A DNA stretch of 64,000 nucleotides from NCBI GenBank assembly GCA_963930645.1, contig CAWVNO010000536.1, positions 219,021 to 283,020 of the forward strand. Reading direction: 5' to 3'. Origin of the DNA: Salticus scenicus. Taxonomy: Eukaryota; Arthropoda; Arachnida; Araneae; Salticidae. Shown here piece after piece: positions 10,981 to 22,346 of this stretch (position 1 is the stretch's first letter; each line of letters begins with the position of its first letter). Position numbers and translations under genes: made by a program. Below the pieces are notes generated by a model that searched no databases, was not told the DNA's origin, and saw nothing but the letters and a program-made list of their open reading frames with translations.

Positions 10981-11140
10981 CAGGGTTCCCACGGCCACGC
11001 CTTTTTTCAAGGACTCTTGCACTAAAATAAGTTTAAGATAAATTTATTCTTAAATATACAGTGTACACTTAAGAAGAAATTTATTTTTAGATACTACTGG
11101 TGTAAGAGTCTTTGAAAAAAATCCGACCGTGGGAACCCTG
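10981..11140. mobile_element. 160-bp hAT-like MITE (CAGGGTTCCCACGG ends)
   Basis: Ends CAGGGTTCCCACGGCCACGC and ATCCGACCGTGGGAACCCTG are inverted with few mismatches and extend through CAAGGACTCTTGCAC / GTGTAAGAGTCTTTG. CAGGGTTCCCACG is a common arthropod hAT-type terminus. An 8-bp target duplication is not evident in the present flanks. Too short to code. Confidence 0.8.
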
Positions 11141-11769
11141 CATTTTGTTCGCCAGAACTGAATCCATTAAATTGAACTCCATTACCATAAAAATGCATAA
11201 ATCTATCGATTATAAATTTCCAAATGATCAAAATTAAATTTATTTTAATTACATTCTGCTGAACATCAATGGCTGTTATTTGGGAGGCTTTACAAATTAT
11301 ACTTGAATTTCATGAATTGAAAATTAAATTAGTATTTTCAAAATATTTCATAATTTCATTCTTTTATGTTACGGAAATATTGTACAAAAAAAAAAAAAAA
11401 AAAGATAAAGAAAAAGAAAAAATATTTTTAAAAAGGTAGCAGATGTTGTAATTATTATTTATTTTCATTTCATTTAATTTTATTTCAATAAAAAATCACA
11501 CACTTATCATTAATGGAAATTTTAAATTATGACAAAAAATTAAACAAACATCTTGTTTCTTGGCTTATAATTTTGATTTTATTTATTTTAGTCTATACAA
11601 TATTTATCATCACAGGGCAATTAAACGATTTGAAAATTGAAAAAAATTTCTAAATGATACAAAACAGATATTTGAAAGGAAAAAAAAAAGAAGAAGAAAG
11701 AAAGAAAAGGAAAAGTATGTAAATGTCTAAAGGAATTTTTATAATAGTTTGAAGCAAATTTTCCCTTTA
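11141..11769. other. AT-rich stretch, nothing recognisable
   Basis: A-rich runs at 11384-11402 and 11680-11710. No coding sequence or defined repeat edges. Confidence 0.55.
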
Positions 11770-11908
11770 CAGGGATGGAACACCGGCGCAGTATTCATAC
11801 CACTATGAATGTAAGAAAATTTTCTAATTCTTAAATGAACGATATTATAGGTAGTAAAATTTCTGAAACAGATTCTGGTATGAATTTTGCGCCCGTGTTC
11901 CATCCCTG
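11770..11908. mobile_element. 139-bp palindromic MITE, copy 2 (6-bp target duplication CCTTTA)
   Basis: Same family as 2921-3059, with a substitution in the left arm (CACCGGCGCAG where others read CACGGGCGCAG). CCTTTA flanks both ends (11764-11769 and 11909-11914). Confidence 0.92.
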
Positions 11909-12166
11909 CCTTTAAAATTTTAAACAAATGTTTTTATCTACAACTTTATTATATTCTACTCTCACCAGTTATCTTTAAAGGAAACATTTCGATGATAATA
12001 TCAACGAACCGAAATCTAATGATTCGTAGCAGATCGGACAATTGTTTTCCATTTTTAAAGAGGTTGTCGCAAGACAACCAGTGAATGAATATTATGATGT
12101 TTCTTCGTCCCGTTCAGAAGTACTCCTACTATATTTAGCTCGCTTAGCGCTTTTTGGTTACCCGCA

Positions 12167-13492
12167 GTGTTGCCAGATGTAGGGATTTCTCCCTACTATA
12201 GGGTATTTTAGCTCTGCTTTTGGCGTAGGGGGGATTTTTCTACCATCTAATGAAAATTATAAAATTCTTTTTAAAAACGCAAAAAGTTTTAAACTTATCT
12301 GTAAAAAACGGTTGCTTACAATACCTTGTTTCTGATACATTGATGCGAAGTGAAACATCTCATAACTCAGAGTCCCTAACATCTATAATTTATTCCATTG
12401 CATTATTAGTACCGCCCACGGATTAAGACTAAACTCTTAATTCGTAGTACCGCCCTTTACTTCTCGTACTTCTACTATCGTATAAGAGTTGTTTTCTTCC
12501 TATTTAATCTTAGTTACATACTGGGGAAAATTACTCAAGAAAATTAGTAAGGGAGAAAAAAGGGTATTATTATGGTTGCGTCGGCATAAATTACAATAGT
12601 TGGAAAATTCGAATATTTTTAATATGTCCTCCCTTTTATTATTATTACTATTATTATTCAGAAATGGTAAATTTAATATAATTTTAATAAAAAATATAAC
12701 ATTTATTTAATGTTTTGATATAATTAACATAAAAGTTTTAAAATAAATTGGACAATAACTCATGTACATATTGAAATTAAACTTTCTCGAAATGCCAGTT
12801 GTCAAGTTATTTGTAATTTGTATACGCCCACCACTCAAATAAAATATATTGTGCAGTGCAAAATCTTAATCGTAAATATAGTATACTGATCTAAAAAGTA
12901 TTTTGTTTTGTTTTACGTCAGAATATGTTGTCTTTCGTTTGACTTTCTGTAAATTAATCTCTTTATTTCTCTTTGATGTGCTCACACCACCCATTTCGTG
13001 TAGCCACACCCCCTAAGGAGTCGGAGTAAGGTACCTATGAAGTCGGTATTTGCTGGTTTAACATTGATTATTCATTACTAAATTAAATTTATTAGGTAAG
13101 TTTGATGCGAAAACACGTCAAAGGAGATAATAGAATAAAGAGGTAGTTAAATTAAATTTAACTATTAAATTTAAACTACTATTAAATTTAAACAAATTAT
13201 AGGAACGTAGTCCATTTTATTTACTATGTTTCCACAAATATTCATTTGTATACATATATTAGGTACTTGTTTTTATTTGTCCGTTTGTTTCCACAATCAA
13301 CTTATGTATATATTAATTATTTATTTATTAATGCTAGAAAAAATTAAAATAACAATATAATTTTACATAATTTCTATTAATAGTTTTGAATCGTAGGGTA
13401 TTTTGCAGGGTAAAAATACTTTAATGCAGGGAATGTAGGGATTTTTTCTCCATTAAGTAGGAATAATTGAAATTTTCATCTGGCAACACTGG
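12167..13492. mobile_element. 1.3-kb hAT-like non-autonomous element
   Basis: Left end CAGTGTTGCCAGATG and right end CATCTGGCAACACTG are exact inverted repeats, and a GTAGGGATTT...TCTCC segment follows near both ends (12178-12245 and 13400-13455). CAGTGTTGCCA is a typical hAT terminus. The 8-bp flanks (GTTACCCG, GTTCCTCA) agree at five positions only. Sequence either side (12120-12166 and 13493-13560) matches, in reverse, a continuous stretch at 44340-44410, which indicates an insertion there. No transposase-like frame inside. Confidence 0.8.
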
Positions 13493-13820
13493 TTCCTCAA
13501 TAAATTTAATAATAATAATTTATTTGATCAGCGAACTGTAACGGTTTTCGGTTTTCACTGATTATGTAGAATAAAACATTTTATTAAAATTTTTCGGTAG
13601 ACAAAAAAAAAAAAAAAAAAAAAAAAAAACTAACTTGGCAACTATAACTCCAGCTCGCTCCTTGTAATGAATACTGACAGTCTCAGAAATTGAGTCACAT
13701 ACGTGCAACATAATGAAAATATCTGTAAAGAATTTTATGCTAAATAAATAACACTACAAATTAATTTTTTTTTTTAAAACATTGTTAAAAAAAAAAAAAA
13801 AAAAAAAAATATCCCCGGGG

Positions 13821-13854
<34 letters not shown>

Positions 13855-14050
13855 TAATCCATGAATATTTTTATTAATGAAGAGCTTCTTACACTTTAAA
13901 TATTTATTTGAATCTGTTTCTACATCCTGTACTTTTTCAATCGATGAAAGTTGACGTTAAAATAAAACAACTCCAAGTCAGAGATATTATTTTAAATTTA
14001 AAAAGGAAAAAATAAATAATTCTGAAAACGTATATTTAAATTATTCCATA
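13493..14050. repeat. Rearranged fragments of macro-repeat core D
   Basis: 13495-13720 is related in reverse to about 44230-44400 (words AATTTATTTGATCAG..., CTTGGCAACTATAACTCCAG, CTCAGAAATTGAGTC). 13880-13990 is related in direct orientation to 44050-44160 (CTTCTTACACTTTAAATAT, GAAAGTTGACGTTAAAATAA). Long A runs, one with an embedded TATCCCCGGGG, separate the pieces (13788-13851). Confidence 0.65.
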
Positions 14051-14059
14051 AGCGGTTGA

Positions 14060-14545
14060 AAGGGAATGTCAAAGTTTAATTTTTTCATAATTTATTGGAA
14101 AGGGGCGTCTAAGATTTCTACCCGTCTTTCGCTCGTCAAAAATCGCAGCGGTATCATAAAAAGGTTCAAATTTTTCAAAAAGGTTCTTCTTAGGCTCTAA
14201 CTAAAGTAAAAAAAAAAAAAAGAAAGAGAAAAAAAAAAAAAATAGAATTTTCCTCTTAAGGATGTGAAAAAGGTATGTAGTATTTCTTCCCTTTTTTCGC
14301 CCGGAAAAAATCACAGCAGTTTCCTGCAGAAGCTTGAAATTTAGGATAATGTCTGGTCTTACGTCCTAACTAAGGTGAAATATCTGAATCGTCTGAAATT
14401 TAACTCTTAAGGAATAACAGGACGTTTGCCATTTCAACCCGTTCTTCACACGCGTAAATTCGCAATGGTTCATAAAAGTACTTTCAAGAGATTTGAACAA
14501 AATTTGGTCTTTCTCAGAAATCAGAATAAACTTTCGCTGGTCAAC
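14060..14545 (+). repeat. Three diverged tandem units of about 160 bp
   Basis: The motif ATTTCTACCCGTCTTTCGCTCG, read as Pyr-rich followed by AAAAATCGCAGCGGT, recurs in diverged form at about 14116, 14282 and 14435, each followed by a ...CTAACTAAAGTAAA-like tail. Resembles the internal arrays of the hairpin repeats elsewhere but has no head or tail that I can assign. Confidence 0.55.
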
Positions 14546-14772
14546 AGGTGAATCAAGTAGCTTTGCTTTCAGCTTTTTTTTTTTTTTTTTTTTTTTCCGT
14601 GTGGAAAACGGTTAGAACTACCAATTTCTTTTATAATTTGGATCTAAGATTACTAGTTCTTACAACTTATTCTATCTCTAATTAATAAAAGTTCCACGCA
14701 ATTATAATAATGCGTAGCAGTTTTCTCTATTAAAATGCATTTTTTCTATCGAATAACTTCTAAGAAATGCAC

Positions 14773-14980
14773 ACTTGCTAACCATCCCTTTAATAACCGT
14801 ACAATTGTTAACGCCCCCTGAGAAAACGCCTCTTTTTCTCACACCAATATATTTTTAAAGCAGTTCTCTGCAAATGGTGTTACGATTAAATAACACTAAA
14901 ATTACTCTAAAAAATTATTGGTTTGTAAAAAAAGGCGGATACTAAAAATTGTACGGTTCATAATAAGATGGTTGGCAAGT
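14773..14980. mobile_element. 208-bp palindromic MITE (ACTTGCTAACCATC ends)
   Basis: Left arm ACTTGCTAACCATC...ACCGTACAATT...CGCCTCTTTTTCTCACACCAAT pairs with the right arm ATTGGTTTGTAAAAAAAGGC...AATTGTACGGT...GATGGTTGGCAAGT. The internal layout (GCCTCTTTTTCTCACACC and TTTAAAG near the middle) is shared with the MITEs at 17.5, 42.3, 52.0, 61.6 and 63.8 kb. Target duplication not clear. Confidence 0.75.
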
Positions 14981-15039
14981 ATAAATGGCATCTTTTTCAT
15001 AGACGATAGTAAACGATTTGGAAAGTTTTCAGAAAGTGA

Positions 15040-15924
15040 CGTCATTCTAACATGTTATATATATATATATATTAAAACACTAAATCATCCTGTAGTATTT
15101 GCAGTGAAATATTTAAATCGTAGGCATAAAATTTTGATTGAAACGTAAATTTAGAACATTTTTTTTTTTTTTTTAATCATTTCACCCGTTTTAATTTGGA
15201 ATTTTTATAAACCTCTGATTAGAGAAATTATATACTTTTAGAATACACCTTCATATCAAATTTGAAATTTCTAGACAAAGTAATGCTGAAAAAAATCGTA
15301 CAAAAATGCGGTTTTTAAAGAGTTTTGCGCTCAGGCCACTCCCGTTGCGCATGAGCTAGATATTTGAAACACGTACATTACTTCAACTATGGTCAAAAGC
15401 AGTAACTGAGTGAAATTTGCCCCAATGTTTTTGAAGGCGGTGTAAGACATACCCAAATACATACAAATAATGACTTTTATATATGTTAAGATAGTGTTAC
15501 AATTCCATGAAAGCCTATTATGAGAATTAAGAATGTTTGTAGATTTAGTTAATCATTATTATGTTTCAGTACAGTAGTCAGAATGTTGGTTTTTTTTATA
15601 TTACAAAGATTTTTTTTCCATTTCATTTTAGAAATTTATAGTTATTTTAACAATATTTTTAATATATTATACAAATTGTTTATTTTATTTTATTTTTTTA
15701 TTTCTATAAGATTTTTGACAATTTCATGCATATCAAATTGAGGATCTTTGTTTTCAGTGTTTTCTTCGACGAGAATTTACGTTTTGATTTTTTGAGCTTC
15801 AATTGGCATTTTTGTATAGTTATATTTGTCTAAAATTCCTGCAAAATCATGTTAAGGTTGCAGTTCTGTTTCGCTGTTCCAAGATGCATTGTAATTATTT
15901 TATACGTTAAGGAGGTTTTTTGAA
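15040..15924. other. AT-rich stretch, unassigned
   Basis: Contains a short (AT)n run (15056-15073), a T run (15159-15174) and a more mixed segment 15300-15470 (CACTCCCGTTGCGCATGAG) that looks like unknown repeat. No coding frame supported. Confidence 0.5.
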
Positions 15925-16128
15925 CCACCCCTATCAGTAACTAAATGCTGTAATCTGCAGTTAGTGCATGTAGGTTTGGTTTTACCTGTATGTATTCGAG
16001 TGATTTTAATAGCATTTTATTAAAGAGCAAAGTTTTGTATATTTGCAGTAAAACAAATCGTTAATATTGTAGATTTTCTGAAAGTTGGTTTCAGGCGCAA
16101 CGTTAAGAGTGTATAATGACTTACTTGC

Positions 16129-16161
<33 letters not shown>

Positions 16162-17384
16162 CTCTATTCACGATAAAAAGAAAAAAAAAATCTCAAGAGC
16201 ACCCAGCATGGGATTTCCTCCAGCGAATTGTTTTAGGCTTTATTTCTTTAAAGTTTAACATAGTGTGTTTTCATCCGCTTGTTGAGTTGGATTTTATGAA
16301 ATTAATTCTCTTATATACAATGACTTTTAAGTCTATCAACAATTAATTTTATAGGGGTTGAATTACGATTATTTTATATTTTCAGTAAGATGATTTCAGT
16401 TTTCCCTGATTTCTACAAAGAAGGAGGCATATATATTTTTTATGGAATCTTTGACTATAATATACGTCAGATTTATTAAGATTGGAAATCCTCTACCATA
16501 TCACTATTTTCAATCAAATTTTTAGATTTATTAGTAATTTCATTTTGTATTTGATATTTATTAGGAAGAATAATGCAACTAACGTCTGAATTTTTATTGT
16601 AGTGCAATTAACACCATATTATTTATTGAATTCAAGTTTTAGATGAGCAGATTTATGAGAGAAGAGAATTAAAATGATAGGAAGATCTAAATATGTGTCA
16701 TTACATAAATCAAATATAATATTAGACTCTTTAATTATAGTAAATCTCATGGCAGCCATTCAGTTTTCCAAGTGTTTGGCAGCTGGATCGTTATTGCTTT
16801 TGCCTTTCTTCTGTACAGCCTTGATACTGGCGTCAACAATTTCTACAAATTCATTAGCTGTGATATTTAATACGTTAGTGTGATGTTCAATATAAACTCT
16901 TCAAATAGATTGGCAAAGCACATGACTGGTTCCATAGACAAACGCTTGCACAAACTGATTATCATATAGCGTCGACATAGAGGAACAGGCAATCTGAAGA
17001 CATAAAAGAAAAGCGTAATTAAGCAAGGGTTGATTACAATATAAGCTCTCACGCGACCACTGGTGGGGTGTAATACTCGGTCCACGTCTATAACAAATAA
17101 AAACATAGCCATAGTTGTCAACATCCTAATTAAAATCTCACCTTCAAAGGCAAATTTACGTGATTCGCTACGCAGTGAAACTGTTTTCTGATAGGCGTGA
17201 GCAGTTATGCATTTATTGTTCCAAAAATATCCCTTTTCTAATTCTCTGTTTTAAGTAAATCCATCTAAAACACTATCAAGGCTACATTTAAGATCGCTAA
17301 TTGCTTTCCAGAGTCGTGGAACTAGTTTCACTCATAGAAGCGCAATACAATGTATCGTACTTCGCAAAGCGTATATATACGCCC

Positions 17385-17442
17385 GGGGCAGTTAACACAT
17401 CGGCTTAGTGAGACTAATATATAAGCCAGGGGCAGTTAAAAG
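17385..17442 (+). repeat. Two-unit tandem around GGGGCAGTTAA
   Basis: GTATATATACGCCCGGGGCA and TAATATATAAGCCAGGGGCA follow one another, each ending GCAGTTAA. The paralog at 51.9 kb also has two units, while the inverted paralog near 42.4 kb has one, so the duplication is variable between copies. Confidence 0.6.
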
Positions 17443-17451
17443 ATTAGTATT

Positions 17452-17615
17452 CTCTAATACTATTAATACACGCCTCTTTTTCTACACCATTTAATTTTTA
17501 GAGTAATTCGTTCCAAATGATGTTACATTTAAATAAGAAGAAAATTACTCTAAACAGACAGGTGTGAAATAAAAGGCATGTACTAACAATAGTACGGAAT
17601 ATTAATTAGGATGCT
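17452..17615. mobile_element. Palindromic MITE within arm A
   Basis: Left arm TACTATTAATACACGCCTCT...ACACCATTTAATTTTTAGAGTAA pairs with the right arm ATTACTCTAAA...GGTGTGAAATAAAAGGCATGTACTAACAATAGTA. The same insertion is present at 51.95-52.11 kb and, inverted, at 42.23-42.38 kb, so it predates multiplication of arm A. Confidence 0.75.
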
Positions 17616-17883
17616 CTCATGTATGCATAGCAACGATTGATCAGCTTTTCTGGGTAGCACCTGTGCTCCAAGCACGAGTCTACTCCAAGAAATTGACTTG
17701 GCAACTAAAAGGAGTGGAGGTCAGATAATACAAAGGAAGAAAAAAAAAAAAAAAAAAGATTAGAAAAGAAAAATCAAAATATGCTAGGTTGGCTAAGTTA
17801 CAGACTGGAAGATCCAGACGGTGACTGGTCCAGACGACCGCGAAAATAAATATTTTTGTAAATGCATATTATTGAGGTTGATA

Positions 17884-17945
17884 AAATTAAAGGCGGAGCT
17901 AAAATTACTCCGGAATAAATTAAAATATTGGCAGCTGTGAAAGTA
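17884..17945. mobile_element. Solo right arm of a CATAGCTGCC-type MITE
   Basis: AAATTAAAGGCGGAGCTAAAATTACTCCGGAATAAATTAAAATATTGGCAGCTGTG-type order (GGCGGAGCTAAAATTACTCC then ATATTGGCAGCTGTG) matches the right arm of the elements at 46.5 and 48.6 kb. No matching left arm is found nearby. Confidence 0.6.
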
Positions 17946-18084
17946 TAAGGAAGTATAGCAATCCCGATTTGCGAAATGGATTTTTTATTTCGCATAGCAC
18001 AAAACTGAGCGATCGTAGAATGTTGTAAATTTATATGTGTGACCATCATAATGTCTAGTTCTACAACGGCAACTTTGGTTTTCA

Positions 18085-18360
18085 TACGATATCTTATTTC
18101 TGAAATATTAAGGAATTTGCACGAATTTTTGTGACGTCAGTATGTAAGTATGTGTGTGTGCGTGCGCGCGTATGTGTTGGACATAGAACGTTGCAAATTG
18201 GTATATAGGTTTGTTATAACATCTAGTTGTGCACCTCCCTTTTTGGACTTTCTGTGATTTGCTGTTTTCGAGATATTTAGGAAAATTATATTCATAATGA
18301 CGAAAAATAAAATGATTTTTGCCATTATATATGACATATCATCATATATATTTCGAAAGG
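18085..18360 (+). repeat. GT/GC microsatellite head of the 125-bp satellite (family Y3)
   Basis: TATGTGTGTGTGCGTGCGCG and CGTATGTGTTGGACATAG (18145-18185), then a roughly 150-bp unique segment before the array. Microsatellite followed by tandem monomers is the same order seen in Y1 and Y2, so this may be a third hairpin/tandem family. Confidence 0.5.
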
Positions 18361-19620
18361 AGCTAATGATAGAACCAGTAATGATATTGTTATGAAAGTT
18401 GAAGATATTTTTGTGTGTAGAAAGTTATACTTAAAAACATGAGCAGGTTCTAGTGGACGAATGCATTTTATTTAAAGAATATTCAGACAGTAGATAGGGA
18501 CCGTAATGATAGTGTTATGAAAGTTGTCGAAATTTTTGCGTGCAGAATGTAATTTCTTAAAGACATAAGCAGGTTCTTCTCGACGAATGCATTTTATTTA
18601 ATGAATATTCAGCACGTAGATAGAGCCCTTAATATTATTGTTTTGAAAGTTGTTGACATTTTAGCGTGCAGAAACTGATTCTTTAAGGCAGAAGTAGGTT
18701 CTAGTCGACGAATGCATTTTATTTAAAGAATATTCAGTCCGTAGATAGAACCCGTGAAAGTTGTAGGAATTTTTGCGTACAGAAAGTAATTTCTTAAAGG
18801 CATAAGCTCGTTCTTCTCGATGAATGCATTTTATTTAAGAATATTCAGCACACAGATAGTGCCCTTAATGTTATTGTTATGAAAGTTGTTGACATTTTAG
18901 CATGCAGAAACTGATTCTTTACGGCAGAAGTAGGTTCTAGTCGACGGATGCACTTCATTTAACGAATACTCAGTCCATACATAGAACTTGCAATGATATT
19001 GATTAAAAAAAAAGTTTGTTGATATGTTAGTGTGTAGAAAGTAATTCTTAAAGACACAATCAGGTTCTAGTCGACGAATGCAGTTTATTTAATGATTATT
19101 CAGCGCTTACATAGAGCGCGTAATGATATCGTTATGAAATTTGGTATCATTTTTGTGTGCAGAAAATAATTCTTAAAGACATAAGCATATTCTAGTCGAC
19201 GAATGCACTTCATTTAATTAATGTTCACCCCTTAGATAGAGTCTGTAATGATACTGATATAAACGTTGTCGACATTTCAGCGTGTAGAAAGTAATTCTTA
19301 AAGACACAATCAGGTTCTAGTCGACGAATGCAGTTTATTTAATGATTATTCAGCGCTTACATAGAGCGCGTAATGATATCGTTATGAAATTTGGTATCAT
19401 TTTTGTGTGCAGAAAATAATTCTTAAAGACATAAGCATATTCTAGTCGACGAATGCACTTCATTTAATTAATGTTCACCCCTTAGATAGAGTCTGTAATG
19501 ATACTGATATAAACGTTGTCGACATTTCAGCGTGTAGAAAGTAATTCTTAAAGACATAAGCAGGTTCTAGTCGACGAATGCCCCCTGTTTAATTAATATT
19601 TAGTATAGAGTAGAATAAGT
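18360..19620 (+). repeat. 125-bp satellite, ten monomers, with a 250-bp higher-order duplication
   Basis: The word TCGACGAATGC marks monomers at 18456, 18582, 18707, 18819, 18943, 19073, 19198, 19323, 19448 and 19573, with spacings of 112-130 and settling at exactly 125. Monomers carry a GTGCAGAAAGTAATTCTTAA segment and an ATAGAG...GTAATGATATTGTTATGAAA segment. The dimer 19032-19281 is repeated base for base, as far as I can see, at 19282-19531. Short words recur with the same layout on neither side, so this is a bounded array. Confidence 0.9.
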
Positions 19621-20890
19621 CTATTTTTTAAGCTACACAAACTAATATTCCTCAGACAATCTAATACAATGGTCAATTTTACTACAGAAATCAAATAAAC
19701 ATTGCTAATATACTACAGAGCATAAATTTCTCTGAAACAGGAAAAACCGAATGTTTCGAAGTCTGAATGGAATTTGAATTCATCAAAAGTATTGTCAGTG
19801 TTTTATGAAATTTTCAAAGTAGCTCTCCGCGAGAAACCAGTGCATCATCACAAAAGTTTTCAGAACTAAACTCCAATGAAGGTCAGAGATTCCAAATTTT
19901 ATAAATAACTTATTACCCTTTTTCGCTACATTTGAATGCCTAATTTAACACTAAGAGTAACGTCACCTACGTGAAAATGAGAAAACCTTCACTTCTTTCC
20001 ACTTTTACTGTTATACCATACAGAAAGTAGCCCTTAAATATATAAAGAAGTTGTAGTTTATAATCATCAGCAGTAATTTTTCTTCTTCTTTTTTTTCTTT
20101 TTTTTATAGACTTGTGAGTCGTTTATGGAACTTTAGAAGAATTTAGTTCTGCGCTATAAACCAATGAATTTTTCCAGATTCTTCCAGAGCTCTGTTTATT
20201 GAAGTTAGAGCTTCCAAACTTTAGTAACAATGAACTAAAAATTTTCTTCGAATTCCTTCGCCAAGTCCCCAAATTCGACGCTGAATCGCCAGATTCGACG
20301 CCAAAACCAAAACTCTATTATGGCTACTAATCTACGGCTTGTCGAAATTAACGATAAAATTTTGCAGTAAATGTTGTTTCCAGATAGCCAGAAACCCCTT
20401 TCTCAGTTTTAACTGAGTTAATTATTTTGTAGAATTTATTGTTTCTCGGCACTAATTTTTGACGAAGATAATAAAATTAGGTCATCTACACTCGTACGAT
20501 TTTCATTTTACTCTAAGCTGTGCATTTGCCAATGAGATTCTGAAATAAAATGTGGAGTACTATTCTTGAAAAACTACTGTATTGGTCTCGGCTATATGTA
20601 TAACCGTATTATCGTGAATTTTGTCTTTGGAGTAGCAGCTTGTCCCCCTTGTTATGTTTTTGTTTTAAGGGGTGTTCGTAGACTGGAACCTGCTTGCTTA
20701 TTTACGAGTCGACTACTTCACACAAAACTGTCAATGTTTTCATAATAATATGTATATTCCTATGGTTGTATAAGGAAGTCATGTGGTGGCCACATCAGAA
20801 TTTTTTAATTAAACAAAAATGTGGGTCCTATGGGCACGTTTTAGAAACATATGCCACAGTTAAGGGCTTAAGCGGTGGGTACTGTACATA
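19621..20890. other. Low-copy AT-rich DNA with a possible Y1 3' tail
   Basis: No coding sequence recognised. A GATTCGACGC word is repeated around 20272-20300. At 20770-20800 GGAAGTCATGTGGTGGCCAC, which includes the stem-loop TGTGGTGGCCACA, matches the 3' tail of Y1 near 31575. The rest seems unique in the window. Confidence 0.5.
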
Positions 20891-22346
20891 AAAAATAAAA
20901 ACAAGGCTTGGTCATCATAAAAGCACGTTCTATTTACATTACGTTTGTCAAGCCTAGTATCATGAAAAACGGCAGTTTTTTCGAGTGACGCAAGCGGAAG
21001 GACAAACTGAATTACCCCATCCTGATTTAAACTCAGATATGATTATTTATTAAAAGCTAAAACTGTATTTTACAACATTGGTGGAAATTTATAGACTAAA
21101 AGACATCTTTTTCAACGAGAAATAAGACTGTGTTGAATATTCTTTTTTCCAATGTATAAAGTAACAATTGTAGCTTCAGTTAAGAAATTCAGTTGGAAAC
21201 ACTGTTACTGACAAAAGTATATTAAAATCTATACAAAAGTTAATGGTTACTAGAAAGCAACCTAGATAAATGAAGTGAATTTTACTATTGAAAAACTGTT
21301 TAATTTTTAGGATTTGTTGCTTGAAATCCAATTTTCCGAACGGCTTTTATGATCCCATTGTCGTCGGTGTATTTTCCTTTTTTAATCAGAAAGCTCCGCC
21401 TTTTGACGTTCCTCTAAAACATTATATTATTTATTAAATTGATTTTACGCATTCACGATTAAATTATTCAAATTTAGTTCTTAGTAATTTATTCAATACA
21501 TGTCACTGACATAAACATACACCAGCAACATAAAAAATGTTAAAAACAAACTCGTAAAACCTTTTTTTTTTTTTTTTTTTTTTTTTTTAGAGGAACGACT
21601 GAAGGTAGAGCTTGACTTGAAAAACGTAATTTTACGCAGGGGTCCTACTCACCGCCCTCTTTTCAGGACACGGGCAGAACTAAGAAGTTCTTGTCTTTTT
21701 TACCACCACTAATTTCCAGCAAAGGAATTTATAGTATTCTTATAATAGTGTGTCGTGATTGTGTCGGACAGAGATTATTCTATAAAAATTGTGGTAGCAA
21801 TAAATACAGAAAGACCTAATCTCTGAGAATGTCCTATAAAAGGGTAGAGAGTACGACACATTTTTTACGTAAATCGCAAGCAAAGTGTTAAACAAGACTC
21901 TATGATGAGCTAATTTTTGACAATCTTACATAAGTTCATTTCAATAGGTGGTGGGGGAGGGGGAGACAGAAAGCATATTAACTGTTTGCAAGAATTACCA
22001 CTTTTTCAATGCGTTTTATATATATTACATTCAAATTAATTTAGAAATTTTTCATACGCAATCACTCTTTAGGTACTACAACTATTCTTTTAAAAAACAG
22101 CACTTCAACAAGTTTGTTGACACTTTGATGCTACATATTTTCCGAGCTCCGCCCTTTTGCGTTCCGTTAATACTTTATATATATAAAAAGAAATTTTCGT
22201 ATTCTTGTTTAAATCACTTAAATGTTATCTTAAGCAACTGATGTGTTACATAAATTGAAGCATTTTAATTAATATCCAGAGCATCAAATATAGAAACTAT
22301 GTTTAACATAATTATATAATATATTATTATAATGATGTAATATGTA

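Larger units (their letters stand above)
15925..17632 (-). pseudogene. Macro-repeat arm A, copy with decayed coding sequence on the minus strand
   Basis: Aligns in direct orientation with 50295-52148 (shared GCTGTAATCTGCAGTTAGTG near 15942, TTTTCTGAAAGTTGGTTTCA near 16074, GTGTCATTACATAAAT near 16696, TGACTGGTTCCATAGACAAA near 16924). Read on the minus strand, several short stretches conserve amino-acid-like patterns between the two copies across frameshifts: a Thr-Cys-Thr-Asn-Cys pair near 15970, a Thr-Asn-Phe-Gln-Lys-Ile-Tyr block near 16080 and an Ile-Thr-Ala-Asn-Glu block near 16860. This looks like an old protein gene, frame-broken in every copy. I do not recognise the protein; a transposase or other element-encoded protein is possible. 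Confidence 0.5.

Noticed and set aside
18360..19620. Regularly spaced repeats considered as a CRISPR array
   Set aside because: The whole 125-bp unit is repeated, with no short identical repeat separated by unique spacers, and the context is a eukaryotic repeat landscape.
20290..20560. GATTCGACGC repeats and mixed-composition DNA considered as a host exon
   Set aside because: Stops in all frames at short intervals and no splice-site pattern convincing enough to propose an exon.
21590..21880. Inverted GCCC.../GGGTAGAGAG pair considered as an independent new MITE insertion
   Set aside because: The same sequence is present at the matching place in core D (62270-62480 reversed), so it came with the macro-repeat.
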